Below the pieces are notes generated by a model. That model was given only the letters and a program-made list of their open reading frames with translations. It was not told the DNA's origin and did no database searches. Of a DNA stretch of 64,000 bases, positions 39,961 through 51,085 are shown one piece after another. The DNA lies in NCBI RefSeq assembly GCF_040869045.1, contig NC_090319.1, positions 228,074,490 to 228,138,489 of the forward strand, written 5' to 3'. Numbering within the stretch: the first letter of the stretch is position 1; every line of letters starts with the position of its first letter. This DNA is from Eurosta solidaginis. Its lineage: Eukaryota; Arthropoda; Insecta; Diptera; Tephritidae. The position numbers and the translations under genes are program-made.

Positions 39961-42568
39961 CTCCTCCGCAGACGAACGTGGAAACCAAATACAATAACCA
40001 CCAACACTGCCGGGGCGGGTTCGACGAACACACCATCAGAAACAACAAACACGCCAGCCCCCGAAGGTACAACGCTGACCACCGACTCGCTCAATTGGAT
40101 CTACTTTCTGAAAAGGGAGAGGCTGATAGAGGAGTGTAAGGAACATCGAATCCCCGTAGAAGGCCAAACCGTAGCCGAACTGCGTCGCGCACTGAGCGCA
40201 TATGTGCGAGCCAAACGTACAAGAAAATCGAGCGAAGACCTGCTGAAGGAGCTGGAGAGAGAAGTGAATGAAGAAGAGGGGAAATCCGCTACGCTATCCC
40301 AGCCAACAAGAAAACAAATCCCTTCGATCCAGATTCACGGCCCCCAGCCACACGCGGAAAAGAGAGAACACGCATCGCTGAGACGAGACGAAATGTGCGA
40401 CGATGAGCTCATGAATACCGTCCGCCGCTGGGATTTACACTTTTCGGGAGAGGAGCTCGCCGAATATTACCGCATCCCCGTCGATCGGTTTCTCCCAACG
40501 CCGCCGGAGCTTCAGCGGGGGAAAGCACTACAATGCTACCGCGTCCATAAACAACACATACACCGGAGGAACGATTTCGGAGGGAGGTGCACAATTTTTT
40601 TTTTACCTAAGCGTCACTTACGACATTTAGAAGACGCCATCCGACAACGCAAACAGCAAGGCTGCGAAAAGGCCAAGGACTACATCGTCGCGCTGGAAAC
40701 ACTGATCCTCCAGCACCCGACGATGTGTGAGGAGAATCACCTCGAACGGATCTACGACGGTCTACGAGTGGAATATCGCCTTTTCGTCAAACGCAGCGAG
40801 TTTAGGACGATCGAGGGGCTCCTGGAGCTAACGGAGGAGTATGAGGCGAGGAAGCAAAACAGGGAAAGATGGTGGTCCACAGCCTATACCACCTACACAT
40901 GGAGTACGACAGCAAGGAGTGCTGTTGGCGCTGCAAGGAACGCGGACACCACCGCGTCCAATGCAAGGCCTCCTGGAGGAAGTTCTGCTCCCGGTGTGGC
41001 CAAGACCAGGGACTGCCCGTGCCCACCGACGACCCCAATTACCGGGAACGCATCCAGGACGCCGCCCAACGCTATTAAAGGAAACCGCAAAGAACCATAC
41101 GTCCGACCAGAGAAACCAGGGAAACCACCCGCCGGCAAACCAACCACAAAAGCACAAGTAGATGGCCGATTCTATATACCAGTGGTCATCGAAGGCATGA
41201 GCGTACGCGCACTAGTGGACACTGGCGCCACCCTATCCTACGTAGACGACACCGTACGGAAACACGTGGAAAAGAACAACATTAAGGCGCGCCCCAACAA
41301 GCGAAGCATCCAGCTGACAGACCAGACGTGCGTCTTTACCTCAAACTCCTACCCGGCAAGAATTGCGTATCAAGGACGAACAACAGATGAAATGCTGTCA
41401 GTCATCCCGAACTTGGCTGAGCAGGTAATCCTGGGAATGGACTTCCTACGAAAAAGGGGAATCATCCTTATGCTAGATGGCCAGCCGTTGGAAGCCACCG
41501 TGACCAAGAGAGCACCCGAACTGGACACGCTATGCGCCTTAACGAGCCGAGAACACTTGAGCGACGACCAGAATACGGAGCTGCGGAACTTCGTGGCACA
41601 CCACCAAGAGCGGTTTGGCAAAATTACCGAACCAAGCACTGCAGCCGAGCATATGATTCTCCTCAAGCACAACCGGCCACTGAAGCAACCATACTACCCC
41701 CGCAACCCGGCCATGCAACAAGTCATCAACGAGGAGGTGGACGAGTTACTAACGGGAGGAAGAGTACAGCCGTTGCGAAGCGCATACAGCTCGCCAATCG
41801 TGCTAGTCCGCAAAAAACAGGGCACTTGGAGAATGTGCATAGATTACCGTCAACTGAATGCCGCCAGCGAACCGGATGCGTATCCACTACCGCAAATTGG
41901 AGCCATCCTCGACCAGCTGAAGGAAGCGAAATTCATCTCTACTATTGAACTGAAGAACGGCTACTGGCAGATTCCGCTCGCCAAAGCATAGCGACCATAT
42001 ACCGCATTCAAGGTTCCTGGCAGGGGATTGTTCCAATGGAAAGTTATGCCATTCGGCCTACACTCTGCTCCGGCTACGTTCCAACGCGCTCTGGATTCAA
42101 TACTGGGACCGGAACTCCAACCTAAAGTATTCGCCTACCTGGATGATATCATAGTCTTGGGAGACACCTTCGAGGAGCATATGACTAAGTTGAAGGAAGT
42201 TTTCGAGCGACTCCAGAAACATAAAATGCAGGTGGATTTCGACAAATGCAGCTTCGTCCAGCAACAACTCCATTACCTTGGACACATCATCAGCGCCGAA
42301 GGAATCCACACCGATCCCGGGAAAACATCGGCAGTAAAACAGATGCCAGCGCCGCAAACCATCAAAGAACTCCGCCACTTCCTTGGACCCGCTTCATGGT
42401 ACCGCCGTTTCGTTGCCGACTTTTCCACCATCGCCGCACCGCTCAACCAATTACTGAAGAAAGGACAAGCCTGGACATGGGGAACGCCGCAAGTAAACGC
42501 CTTTCAGGTGCTCAAAGACAGGCTCACCAATGCACCCGTACTCTGCTGCCCCGACTTCGGCAAACCAT
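39961..42568 (+). pseudogene. pol: Osvaldo-like gag-pol, copy 2 (one stop, truncated in RNase H)
   Basis: One frame runs from 39961 to 42568, interrupted only by TAG 41989-41991 (shared with copy 1). Gag capsid comes first; the protease (ALVDTGATLSY, Asp codon 41218) and RT (YLDDIIV at 42136) lie in the same frame. The CCHC knuckle (CWRCKERGHHRVQC, 40915-40956) lies in another frame that stops at 41076-41078, so an indel near 40860 has fused gag to pol and bypassed the knuckle. The copy ends at GGCAAACCAT (42568), where a LINE begins. Confidence 0.85.
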
Positions 42569-43022
42569 GAAATCTGGTAACCTTGCCGTGCGCGGACGTG
42601 TTTTTGATCGCTCTTCGAATTGTTATTCTTTTTACTTTGTAACCAAGTTTTATCATTTATAAATATTTATTCATATAATAGAAAACAGTTTATAAGTTTA
42701 ATTTGGTATTAAATCTTTACACAGTGCAATATACATAGTGGCTTTTTGTGCAATTTAAACATTCAATCTGTGTGTTCATATATCATAGATTTTCACAAAA
42801 ATTTCTGATAACTGCATACCTTTTTGTTGGTAGCTGCTATTAGCAAGTCATTGTGTGCCCTTTTTGCTTTGTGTTGTGTTCGCTGCTATACGCTGTCTTG
42901 CGATTTGCATCCAGTGCTCCAAAAGAACTCTCGCCCATAATTTTTGAACAGCTGTTCAATTTATCCTATACTCATAGTTCCTTTTGCCTATTTTTCTTTT
43001 GGGTTTGTTTAACTTTGCAATT
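42569..43022 (+). other. Probable 5' UTR of LINE copy B
   Basis: AT-rich, no recognised coding content. The exact 5' end of the LINE is unknown because the left neighbour is itself truncated here and no target duplication could be paired with the sequence after the tail. Confidence 0.5.
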
Positions 43023-44131
43023 ATGTTGGATTGCTGTGTCAAGAAGTGCACCAATCAAAAGAAAATTTCCCGTGGTGATACTTATGTTTGTTGTTGGCTC
43101 TGTGATAATATGGCTCATGTTATCTGTGCCGGTTTCTCTCACATAGGTGGTCGGGTGGTTGACCTAATATCCAGCAAAATTGGACTGAACTGGACATGTC
43201 ATGATTGTCGTTCCGTAGAAAATGACATGCGAGCTTTTATGAGGCAAACTCAGAAATAGTTCAACAACATTTTTATTGGGTTTCGTGACCTTAACGAAAG
43301 ATTCAAAACGATGGAGGCTCACTTTAAAAAATTGAAAGTGATATCTGAATCCCCAAAACGTAAGAAATGTATGCCCAACAATAACTCCAACTTGTCTTCG
43401 AGTCAGGGGCAAAGCTGTCCTCCTACGAATGTCCCTTCAACCGCGTTGACTGATACGAACAGGCTTACCAAAGACGTTATGAACAATGCAGCTCAGGAAT
43501 CTCCACAAGGTTGTGTCGAGACTTCCAGTGAGACGATCTCTGGCAAATTAAACGATGCACGAACTAATAGTGGTACCTTTGCGGCTGTTTGTTCTACGTC
43601 ACCAATGTTGATTTCGCTGGACTCCCCAATTCATCCTACACCTCCACCGGTATCTTTAGCTCCAACAATAACAGTTACCGATACTGGGGTTGTAGCTAGC
43701 GATACAAGTGTACCTGAAAAAAATAGTAGGGCTCGATAACCAACGCTATAACGGCCGCACCTACCCAGCTCTCTGGTGCGCTATCCGCTACTCCTTTGCT
43801 GGTGACTGCCGTGCCACCTCGTAGGGCTGTATTTGTGTCCCGATTACACGCCTCGCTTACCGAAAATGACATTGCTCATTACGCTTGCTCTAAACTTGGT
43901 GTTGCACCCACTAGTAACATCAATGTGTATAAATTTAACTTTAAATATGAGAGAGACATCTCCTCATTTAAAATATCCCTTTCAGATGAATATTTCGATA
44001 AGGTACTTGATTCCTCTTTTTGGCCCAAGCATACTGTGGTTCACTTGTTCACGAGAAAGGCGAGGGCCGAACCTGTTTTATTACAGCCAAAAAACGGTAT
44101 GACGAACACAGTAATACCAACACAAAGGTAA
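43023..44131 (+). pseudogene. LINE copy B ORF1 with PHD-like zinc finger
   Basis: From ATG 43023. Residues ~4-65 hold a Cys/His array: CCVKKC, CCWLC, HVIC and CHDC, the spacing of a PHD/ESSS-like finger found in ORF1 of some CR1-type LINEs. A TAG at 43257-43259 interrupts it. A Ser/Thr/Pro-rich stretch follows, and after a frameshift near 43733 comes a C-terminal domain (AVFVSRLHASLTENDIAHYA, HTVVHLFTRK). ORF1 proteins of this kind bind element RNA and act as chaperones. Confidence 0.78.
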
Positions 44132-46968
44132 TTGCTGATCTGTCCCGTCTTCTCATTAATTACCAAAATGTTCGTGGTTTACGATCAAAACTTGTTCCAT
44201 TCTTCCTTAATTCTTTCAACTTTTCTGCACAAGTTGTAGCTTTTACGGAGACCTGGCTAAAGCCTGATAATTACAACAATTCTGAGGTTTTTTCAAATAA
44301 ATATGCTGTTTATCGGCGTGATCGCATCTCTAGAGCGGGAGGTGTCCTTATTGCTGTTGAATCTAACCTATCATCTGAGTTGATTTCGCTGGACAATATC
44401 TCTCATATCGAATTCATAGCAGTTAGGCTTTCATTCGGTAGCTATAGCGTAATTGTTTGCTGTTCGTATATACCACCTCGTTCGGATATGGATGTTTATG
44501 CTAGTCATAGCTCGGCCATCTGTGAGTTGCATTCGCAGTTGGGAGATAACGATCGACTTGTTGTTGTTGGTGACTTTAACTTGCCAACAGTTAGTTGGGT
44601 TAATATAAGTGATTCAAACTTTTTAACTCCCACTGCTCAACATGAGTTTCTCAATTGCTTGTTAGACTCATCTCTTTTACAGATTAACAATGTTCCAAAT
44701 AGTGGAAATAAAATGCTGGATTTAGTATTTGTGGATGGCTCGGTGGGTACTGCCCTTACGCGAATACCACCTTTATCCCTTCCAGAAGACCCTCTTCACC
44801 CTACGCTAGAGATATCACTTGATATCAGCCTACCCCGTGGGATTCAAGTACAGTCTCGTCCCCGATCTAGATGCTTCTACAAAGCGAATTTCATTATGCT
44901 CAATGATCTGTTGGCTTCCCATGATTGGTCGGATCTCTATGCTTACACTGATGTCGATTCGGCTATCTCTATATTTTACAGTACGCTTGATGTCTTCTTT
45001 GATACCTGCATTCCTACTCGCTATACCCTATGTTCGAATAAGCCCCCTTGGTTTTCAAGGCAACTTATCAGATTTATTAACATTAAATCTAGGCTTTATA
45101 AGAGGTTCAAGAAATCTGGAGTATCTGCAGACCTCTCTAAATATCTAATAGCTCGTTCTAAATTTCACCGTCTTAATCAGCTTTGTTATAAAAATTACTT
45201 GAGTTGTTGTAAAGCCCAATTTTTTAGAAATGCAAAAAAGTTTTACAGTTTCGTAAATTCAAAGCGGAAAACTTCTGGGTATCCTTCCTCATTAACCTTT
45301 GGAGGTAAAAAAGCTTGCACTGATGATGACGTTGCTGAACTATTTTCTGAGTTCGTTAAGTCCACGTATTCATCCAGTGGTTTTCATTCCGGTCAATATC
45401 CCTATCACTTAGATAGCTCAAATTACATTAGGAATCCTGCTATTGATGGTAATATTGTTCTTCAGAGTCTTCAATCTTTGAAGCCCACCTTTTCTCCGGG
45501 ACCGGACGGTGTTCCTAGTTGCGTGTTTAGGTACTGCGCCGAAAACATGTATGAACCTATTTTAAAATTATTTGAGCTATCTCTGGGATCTGCGTCATTC
45601 CCGGCACTTTGGAAACAGTCTTTTATTATACCCCTGCATAAAAAAGGTAGTAGGTCAAAAGTTGAAAACTACGGGGGTATTGCTAAACTTTCAGTCATTC
45701 CTAAAGTCTTTGAACAGATTGTCACCAGTCAACTGCAATATCAGTGTTCTAGTCTTTTATCTGCATGCCAACACGGTTTTATTCGTCAAAGGTCAACCAC
45801 TACAAATTTGCTTGTATTCACCTCTATAGTTATGGAAGGATTTTTAGCGAACAAGCAAACGGATGTCATCTTCACGGACTTCAGCAAAGCATTTGATACC
45901 GTCAACCATGAGTTGCTTATTCATAAGCTTGATTTACTGGGCTTTCCGTTTCACCTATTAATGTGGCTGAAAAGCTATCTTTCTAACCGGACCCAAAAAG
46001 TCCTGTTCAAGTGCAATCTGTCGGAATCGTTCGGAGTTTCCTCCGGCGTACCCCAGGGAAGTCATCTAGGCCCTTTGCTCTTTGCCCTTTTCATTAATGA
46101 CTTGCCACAGACAATATTATATTCCCATACTATAATGTATGCGGATGATGTAAAACTTTGCTACACTTACTGTCCCACCGATTTGAGTTCCTTGGATCTT
46201 CTTCAGGCCGACTTGGACTCGTTCCAATGTTGGTGCACAACAAATTTATTAGCTTTAAATTGCTCTAAATGTAAGCATATGACATTTCACCGAGTGAAGC
46301 CAGCATTCAAACCTTATGTAATAGATGATACGCCTTTGGAACGTATATCTATTGCAAATGATCTAGGTGTCCTTTTTGATCCGAAATTGAATTTTAACAT
46401 GCATATTTCATCTATTGCCAACAAAGCGTTGGGTTTACTTGGATTTGTTAAAAGATGGGCTAAAGAATAAGATGATCCGTACATCACTAAGTTTCTTTAC
46501 ACATCGCTGGTTCGTCCAATACTCGAGTATTGCTCATGCGTTTGGTCCCCTGTTTCTCAAAAGCATATAAAGCGTCTTGAGTCAGTTCAAAAGCAATTTT
46601 TGATATTTGCATTGCGCGGCCTTAATTGGGACTCAAGTCTCCACCTTTCTCCATACAGAAGTAGACTTCTTCTTATTAACTTACCCACTCTGGAAAATCG
46701 GAGAATATTACTCGGGCTATTGTTCATCCATAAGCTCATTATTGGAGAAATTGATTCCGCGGACCTCCTCAGCCGCTTGCTTTTTGCGGTTCCCCCTAGA
46801 GTATCCAGACACTACGTTCCTTTCTATTTACCCCTTTGTCGACGAAACTTTGCTAAAAATAATCCTCTTCTTATCTGGTGCGCGCACTACAATGACTTGT
46901 ATAGCTGCATCAGTCTTGAATGTACTTTTGCCACTATACGTAATGCAATACTTGCCTATCTAATTTAA
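44110..46968 (+). pseudogene. LINE copy B ORF2: APE endonuclease and reverse transcriptase
   Basis: Overlaps the end of ORF1 in another frame; no early in-frame ATG is seen, so initiation may depend on termination-reinitiation. Endonuclease: YQNVRGL (Asn), FTETWL (Glu), VVVGDFNLP (Asp/Asn), and a terminal HP motif. RT: SPGPDGVP, QHGFIRQRSTTTNLL, IFTDFSKAFDTVNHE (Asp), SSGVPQGSHLGPLLF, MYADDVKLC (46138). A TAA at 46468-46470 splits off the C-terminal 166 codons (SLVRPILEYCS, YRSRLLLINLPTLENRR), which continue in the same frame. One nonsense change and no frameshift: a young or recently active copy. Confidence 0.9.
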
Positions 46969-47619
46969 GAGATACAAGCTAATTTAATTTACCGGCATTT
47001 TATTCCTTCGATAAAAAAACAGGAACTGTCTCGCTTAAGGATGGAGGAACATTTATCAACATGTATAATTAAGGATTGGAATCTGGTGCATTCCAACAAC
47101 GTAAAAAACATGCTTTTTCATGAGTCACTGACCGGAATCGTATGCATTCCGGCAGTATAATCTTATGGGTCAGACATCGAGCTGATTGGAATCTGGTGCA
47201 TTCCAACAACACAGGTCATGTTACTTTTTTATGCCTTGTGATGGCGTATTCTCATTACACTACTCTTAGCACTGCCGGATTCCCATGACATACTGATTGG
47301 AATCTTGTTGCATTCCAACAGGGAGATTGGAATCCACTGCATTCCGAAATCATGCTGAGCGGAATCTGATGCTTTCCGCCAGTATAAGATTTCGGCATAA
47401 GATCTTATTGCTGCTCATATTTCTTATTATTATTATATTCTGAAATTAAATAGTAATGTTCATTAATATTTCTTTGTTTGTAATATAACATTGTTGAAAG
47501 CTCGATATATCTTAAATTTTATCTTTTGAGTTGTATATTTATATATCTTTTATATTATGCAGTCGACCATAGTTTGTCGTCGACTTTAAATAATAAATAA
47601 ATAAATAAATAAATAAATA
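46969..47619 (+). other. LINE copy B 3' UTR with six hairpins and TAAA tail
   Basis: Six short stem-loops: 47076-47096, 47132-47152, 47186-47206, 47297-47318, 47327-47347 and 47359-47379. Stems are TTGGAAT/ATTCCAA (three times), CCGGAAT/ATTCCGG, TTGGAAT/ATTCCGA (one G-T pair) and GCGGAA/TTCCGC. The loops are 7-9 bases, mostly ending in TGC. The tail ends in about seven TAAA units. Such structures could be the RT recognition element in the LINE RNA (inference). Confidence 0.8.
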
Positions 47620-49078
47620 TCGGACCGCTGCAGTAACGCCTTTTCCGGAAAAAATTGGTGTATATAGAATAGTTCACCACCCCAGCAGAACAAATTTCGT
47701 GCACACAACTTAATGCGTTTTACTCCTGGTCTTATACAAAAATGTAATATTTGGTCTACGAAGAACGCTTGGGACAAATTTACTACATCGGAAATGATCG
47801 ACGAAATCATATTATGTACAAACAGAAGCTATCCGCTGTTTTGAGGCACAGGGAAATATTGGCCACCCCTGGAGAAAGACGAAATTGAGGCTTTTTTGGG
47901 TTGCTACTGATGGCTGGTGTGGAAAAAAATTGGAACCGATTCGAAAATATACGCAGGATGCTTCGATTCGATGATAAGAGAACACGCAACCTCCGAATTT
48001 CATCAGAAACATTTGCGCCCATATGGGAATTGTTTCTACAGAGGTGCCGAACAGTAATCATTCAAAAAGCATTTGTAACAATTGACGAACAGCTATTAAA
48101 TTTTAGGGGACGCGCAAGTTTTATTCAGTATATGTTATCTAAGTCAGCCAAGCCCGGAATTAAATAGTTTTGGGTCTGTGAAAGCGGTTCGGGTTATGCC
48201 ATTGATGGCCAAGTTTATTTAGGTCGCCAGCCCGGAAATAATGTTCAACATAATGTAGATGAGAATATCGTAAAATCCCTTGTTACAACCATACAGTGTT
48301 CTGGCCGAAATCTAAATTTGATAATTATTTCACGAGAATTCCCCTTGCATAGGATTTATTAGAAGCTGGAATAACGATTGTAGGAACTTTACGTAAAAAA
48401 AAGGAAATACCAGGAGAGTTCCAAGCTTCTAAAGAAAGAAGCGTTTACTCATCTCAATTTGGTTTCAAAGACGACTTAACATTAGTAAGATACGTTCCGA
48501 AAAAAGAAAACAAAGCGGTTATATTACTAAGCTCTATGCATCACGATGATATTGTTAACAATGAGAATGTAACTAAAAAACCAGATATTATCGAGTTCTA
48601 TAACAAAACCAAAGGTGGTGTAGATCATATGGACCGAATGGTTGGTAATTATATATGCCAGAGGCAAACAAGCCGATGGCCTATGGCTGTTTGGTATAAT
48701 ATAATGGACGTTGGAGCTCTGAACGCCTTTTTGATATTTATTCAGGAAAATCCCGCCTTTACAACTGGGATACGGCACAAAAGGCGTATCTTCCTAAAGG
48801 AACTAGCAATTAAGTTAGTACTTCCATTTATGAAGCGGAGAGCACAAAGTTTAACAAAACTGTCTAAAGTTCATAAAATGGCTATGGCAAATTTTATACA
48901 GATTGAAGAAGAAGCAACGACTAAGAATGATGCTCCGCCGACAAAACAGAAATGATGCGAATTTTGTCCTTCCAAAATAAATTGCATGAGCAGACTATTT
49001 TGCGCTAAATGTGTTAAAAGTATTTGTAAAGAACATTCATTACTGCTTTGTGAAACATGTTCCAATTGTACTAATTAA
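47620..49078 (+). pseudogene. piggyBac-like transposase (broken)
   Basis: Parts in order, in shifting frames: an N-terminal dimerisation region with RFTPGLIQKC and TTSEMIDEIILCTNRS; RFENIRRMLRFDD; then TIDEQLLNFRGRASFIQY with the first catalytic Asp, followed by GSGYAIDGQVYLG. DNYFTR near 48320 holds the second Asp, and TKGGVDHMDRMVGNY (48605-48650) the third. After a TGA at 48953-48955 the same frame continues with a Cys-rich domain (CEFCPSK, FCAKC, CKEH, CETCSNC) to 49078, the C-terminal zinc-binding domain of piggyBac proteins. Upstream sequence is lost at the LINE junction. Confidence 0.85.
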
Positions 49079-49284
49079 CACATAATTTTTTGTATTTATA
49101 TAACCATTACACGTACATATTTGTAATAATAAAAAGAAACGATAAACGAATTAAAGTTTTATCCCAGTAATATTTTGTTTTATTTATAAGTAAACCGATA
49201 CTTCTAATACTTGAGCCTCTGAGGCTCATCGTATGTATAACTGTAGTTTTTTTTACACATGCATCCTATGGTTAAAAAATTCAA
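49079..49284. other. piggyBac 3' flank
   Basis: AT-rich with no ORF. It contains the palindrome GAGCCTCTGAGGCTC (49213-49227) and ends near GCATCCTATGGTTAA, where TTAA could be the piggyBac target site. The partner end is not in the window, so the terminus is not established. Confidence 0.4.
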
Positions 49285-49755
49285 TTTGCTTGTTTTATTA
49301 AAAATAAATAGGCGACGTGTAGAAGTGTCTAAATTTCCGTTTGTGATGATTTTAGTTTGACGAATTCTTGTTTTTAGAAAAAGTACAAGAGTTGTTCACA
49401 TTTTTCAGCTTTTTCTCCAAATTTATAATGAAGTCTACATAACCAATTTGTATTACCTTGAGATTTCGACCGATGTCTAAGAGAGCTTCTATAATTATTC
49501 CTATTAGATGTCCTAGATCTCGAATTTTGACTAACTTCTTGCCTCAACGAATCTAATTCTAGTGAGAGTTTTTGAAAATTTTCACACATCATACAAGTAG
49601 TTTTAATTAAATTGTCAAAGATTGGGTTTGGTAATTTAGAATTTTGAAAATTACTAATAGCTGATATTTCAGATTTGTTAATTGCTTCCCAAATATTGTC
49701 AGCAAGTTCAGTTAATTAATTAATATCAGCGGTGTTTGAATTTTTTATGTAATTT
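49285..49755 (-). pseudogene. gag: Second CsRn1-like gag fragment
   Basis: On the minus strand: LTELADNIWEAINKSE-like capsid end (with one stop), MCENFQKLSLELDSLRQEV, a Ser/Arg-rich linker, then CRLHYKFGEKAEKC, the CHCC-type gag motif of CsRn1-like elements with Cys-x2-His and a Cys ten residues on. The fragment ends at 49300 with the RRLF protease leader also found at 28805. It is a different copy, perhaps subfamily, from the one at 24.8-29.5 kb. Confidence 0.75.
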
Positions 49756-49761
49756 TCTCAT

Positions 49762-50403
49762 CTACAGTAGAGCGTACCATTTATCGAACTTGTTCGAGAA
49801 GAGATTTCTCGCGAGTCTCGCCTTCTTGCGAAATTCTGGAATCTCGAATTATTCGTAAGGCTCGTGAGCTTCTCGACATTCAAATTAATCGATTCATTGG
49901 ATGTTTTATATAGAGCTTGCGATTTCTTCTGGAGCACAAGCGAAAATTTCCACAAAACCACAACTAAAAAACACCGAAATGTATAGAATACTGCCAATGC
50001 AGCAACTGAATTCAAAGTCGAGAAGCTCGCGAGTATTACGAGCATTTCGAGATTCGAGAATTGAAAGTCGAGAAGCTCGCGAGTATTTCGAGAATCTCGC
50101 TAGAAGCCGCGTTCTCGATGTCTCGTTAAAAAAATAAAATATTGTGAACAAGTGAACAAAATTATATGTATAATAAATATGTTTTGAGTTAAATGTCATT
50201 GAAAAGCAATATAATAAAAAAAATCACAAGTAAAAAAAAACCAAGTGTATAAATACCGTCCATACAGCAATTAAGTTTATGTCTAAAAGCTCGCGAGATT
50301 TACGAGTATTTCGAGACACGAGAATCTCGCGAGAAGTTGAGTTCTCGATTTCTCGGGTCTCGAAAATCTCGCTTGTGTTCGAGAAGGAATCGTAAGCTCT
50401 AGT
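49762..50403. repeat. Foldback-like element built on CTCGCGAG motifs
   Basis: 49775-49880 and 50018-50115 are imperfect inverted repeats of each other, meeting at GAGCTTCTCGAC and GTCGAGAAGCTC, with about 137 bases between. A further related block lies at 50285-50403. The outer ends AGTAGAGCGTACC and (complement) ACTAGAGCTTACGATTCC are similar. CTCGCGAG or CTCGNGAG occurs about eight times; TCTCGCGAGA is exact at 50327. No ORF. No target duplication could be defined. Confidence 0.55.
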
Positions 50404-50604
50404 ATCGACGTTCGGTGCACAACAGCATCAGCACACATTTTTTTCGAAAATTGTAAAATTTTTTTCAAATACTGAAATAAACAAGATTAATAACATCATG
50501 CTGAAAAAGAAAACAATTTTTTGCAGCTCTTAATTAATTTTTAAATATAACATGATAATAACATGATCAAAAACTCCAACTGTTAACTAACTAATGTAAA
50601 AAAA
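50404..50604. other. AT-rich stretch, nothing recognised
   Basis: About 200 bases of AT-rich sequence with no ORF or repeat that I can name, between the foldback element and the start of the first DINE-like element. Confidence 0.6.
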
Positions 50605-51085
50605 ATTGTATACCTTTCATGTACATGAAATGGTATATTAACTTTGGTCCGATGTTTGTAACGTTGAGAAATATAGAAGATAGACTCACCATTAAGTATA
50701 CCGAATTGATCAGGGCGACGAACTGAGTTGATATAGCCATGTCCGCCTGTCCGTCCGTCTGTCTGTTTGAACGCAAACTAGTCCCTCAAATTTTGAGATA
50801 TCTCAATGAAATTTGGCACAAGGATGTATTTTTGTATTATATTAGACATTTGTCGGATCCGGTAGTATCGGACCACTATAACATATATCTCCCATACAAC
50901 CGATCGTTCGGTTAGAAAGATTTTTGGCAATTTCTCTCTTAATTTCCAATATAAAAACGTTAAACTTGGAGATATTTATTGTAATATATCACAGAAGATT
51001 TCACGAAAAAACCATTTCGATCGGAGCTATATATAATATTATCCCATACAACCGATCGTTTAGATAGAAAGATTTTTAGCCATTT

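Larger units (their letters stand above)
42569..47619 (+). mobile_element. LINE copy B, nearly complete (ORF1, ORF2, 3' UTR)
   Basis: The 5' region from 42569 contains no ORF, ORF1 starts at 43023, ORF2 ends at 46968, and a 3' UTR of about 620 bp ends in a (TAAA)n run at 47588-47619. The endonuclease is of the APE type and the RT box is YADD, placing it in the CR1/Jockey-superfamily range; a closer clade needs a tree. Stops: TAG in ORF1 (43257), a frameshift near 43733, TAA in ORF2 (46468). Confidence 0.87.

Noticed and set aside
47076..47379. Regularly spaced short palindromes resembling a CRISPR array
   Set aside because: Spacing is irregular (about 10 to 90 bases), stems vary with compensation, and the context is a eukaryotic LINE 3' UTR.
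49079..49284. A defined piggyBac right terminus at TTAA
   Set aside because: Only one TTAA and one candidate end are visible; the left end is lost, so the terminal repeat cannot be verified.
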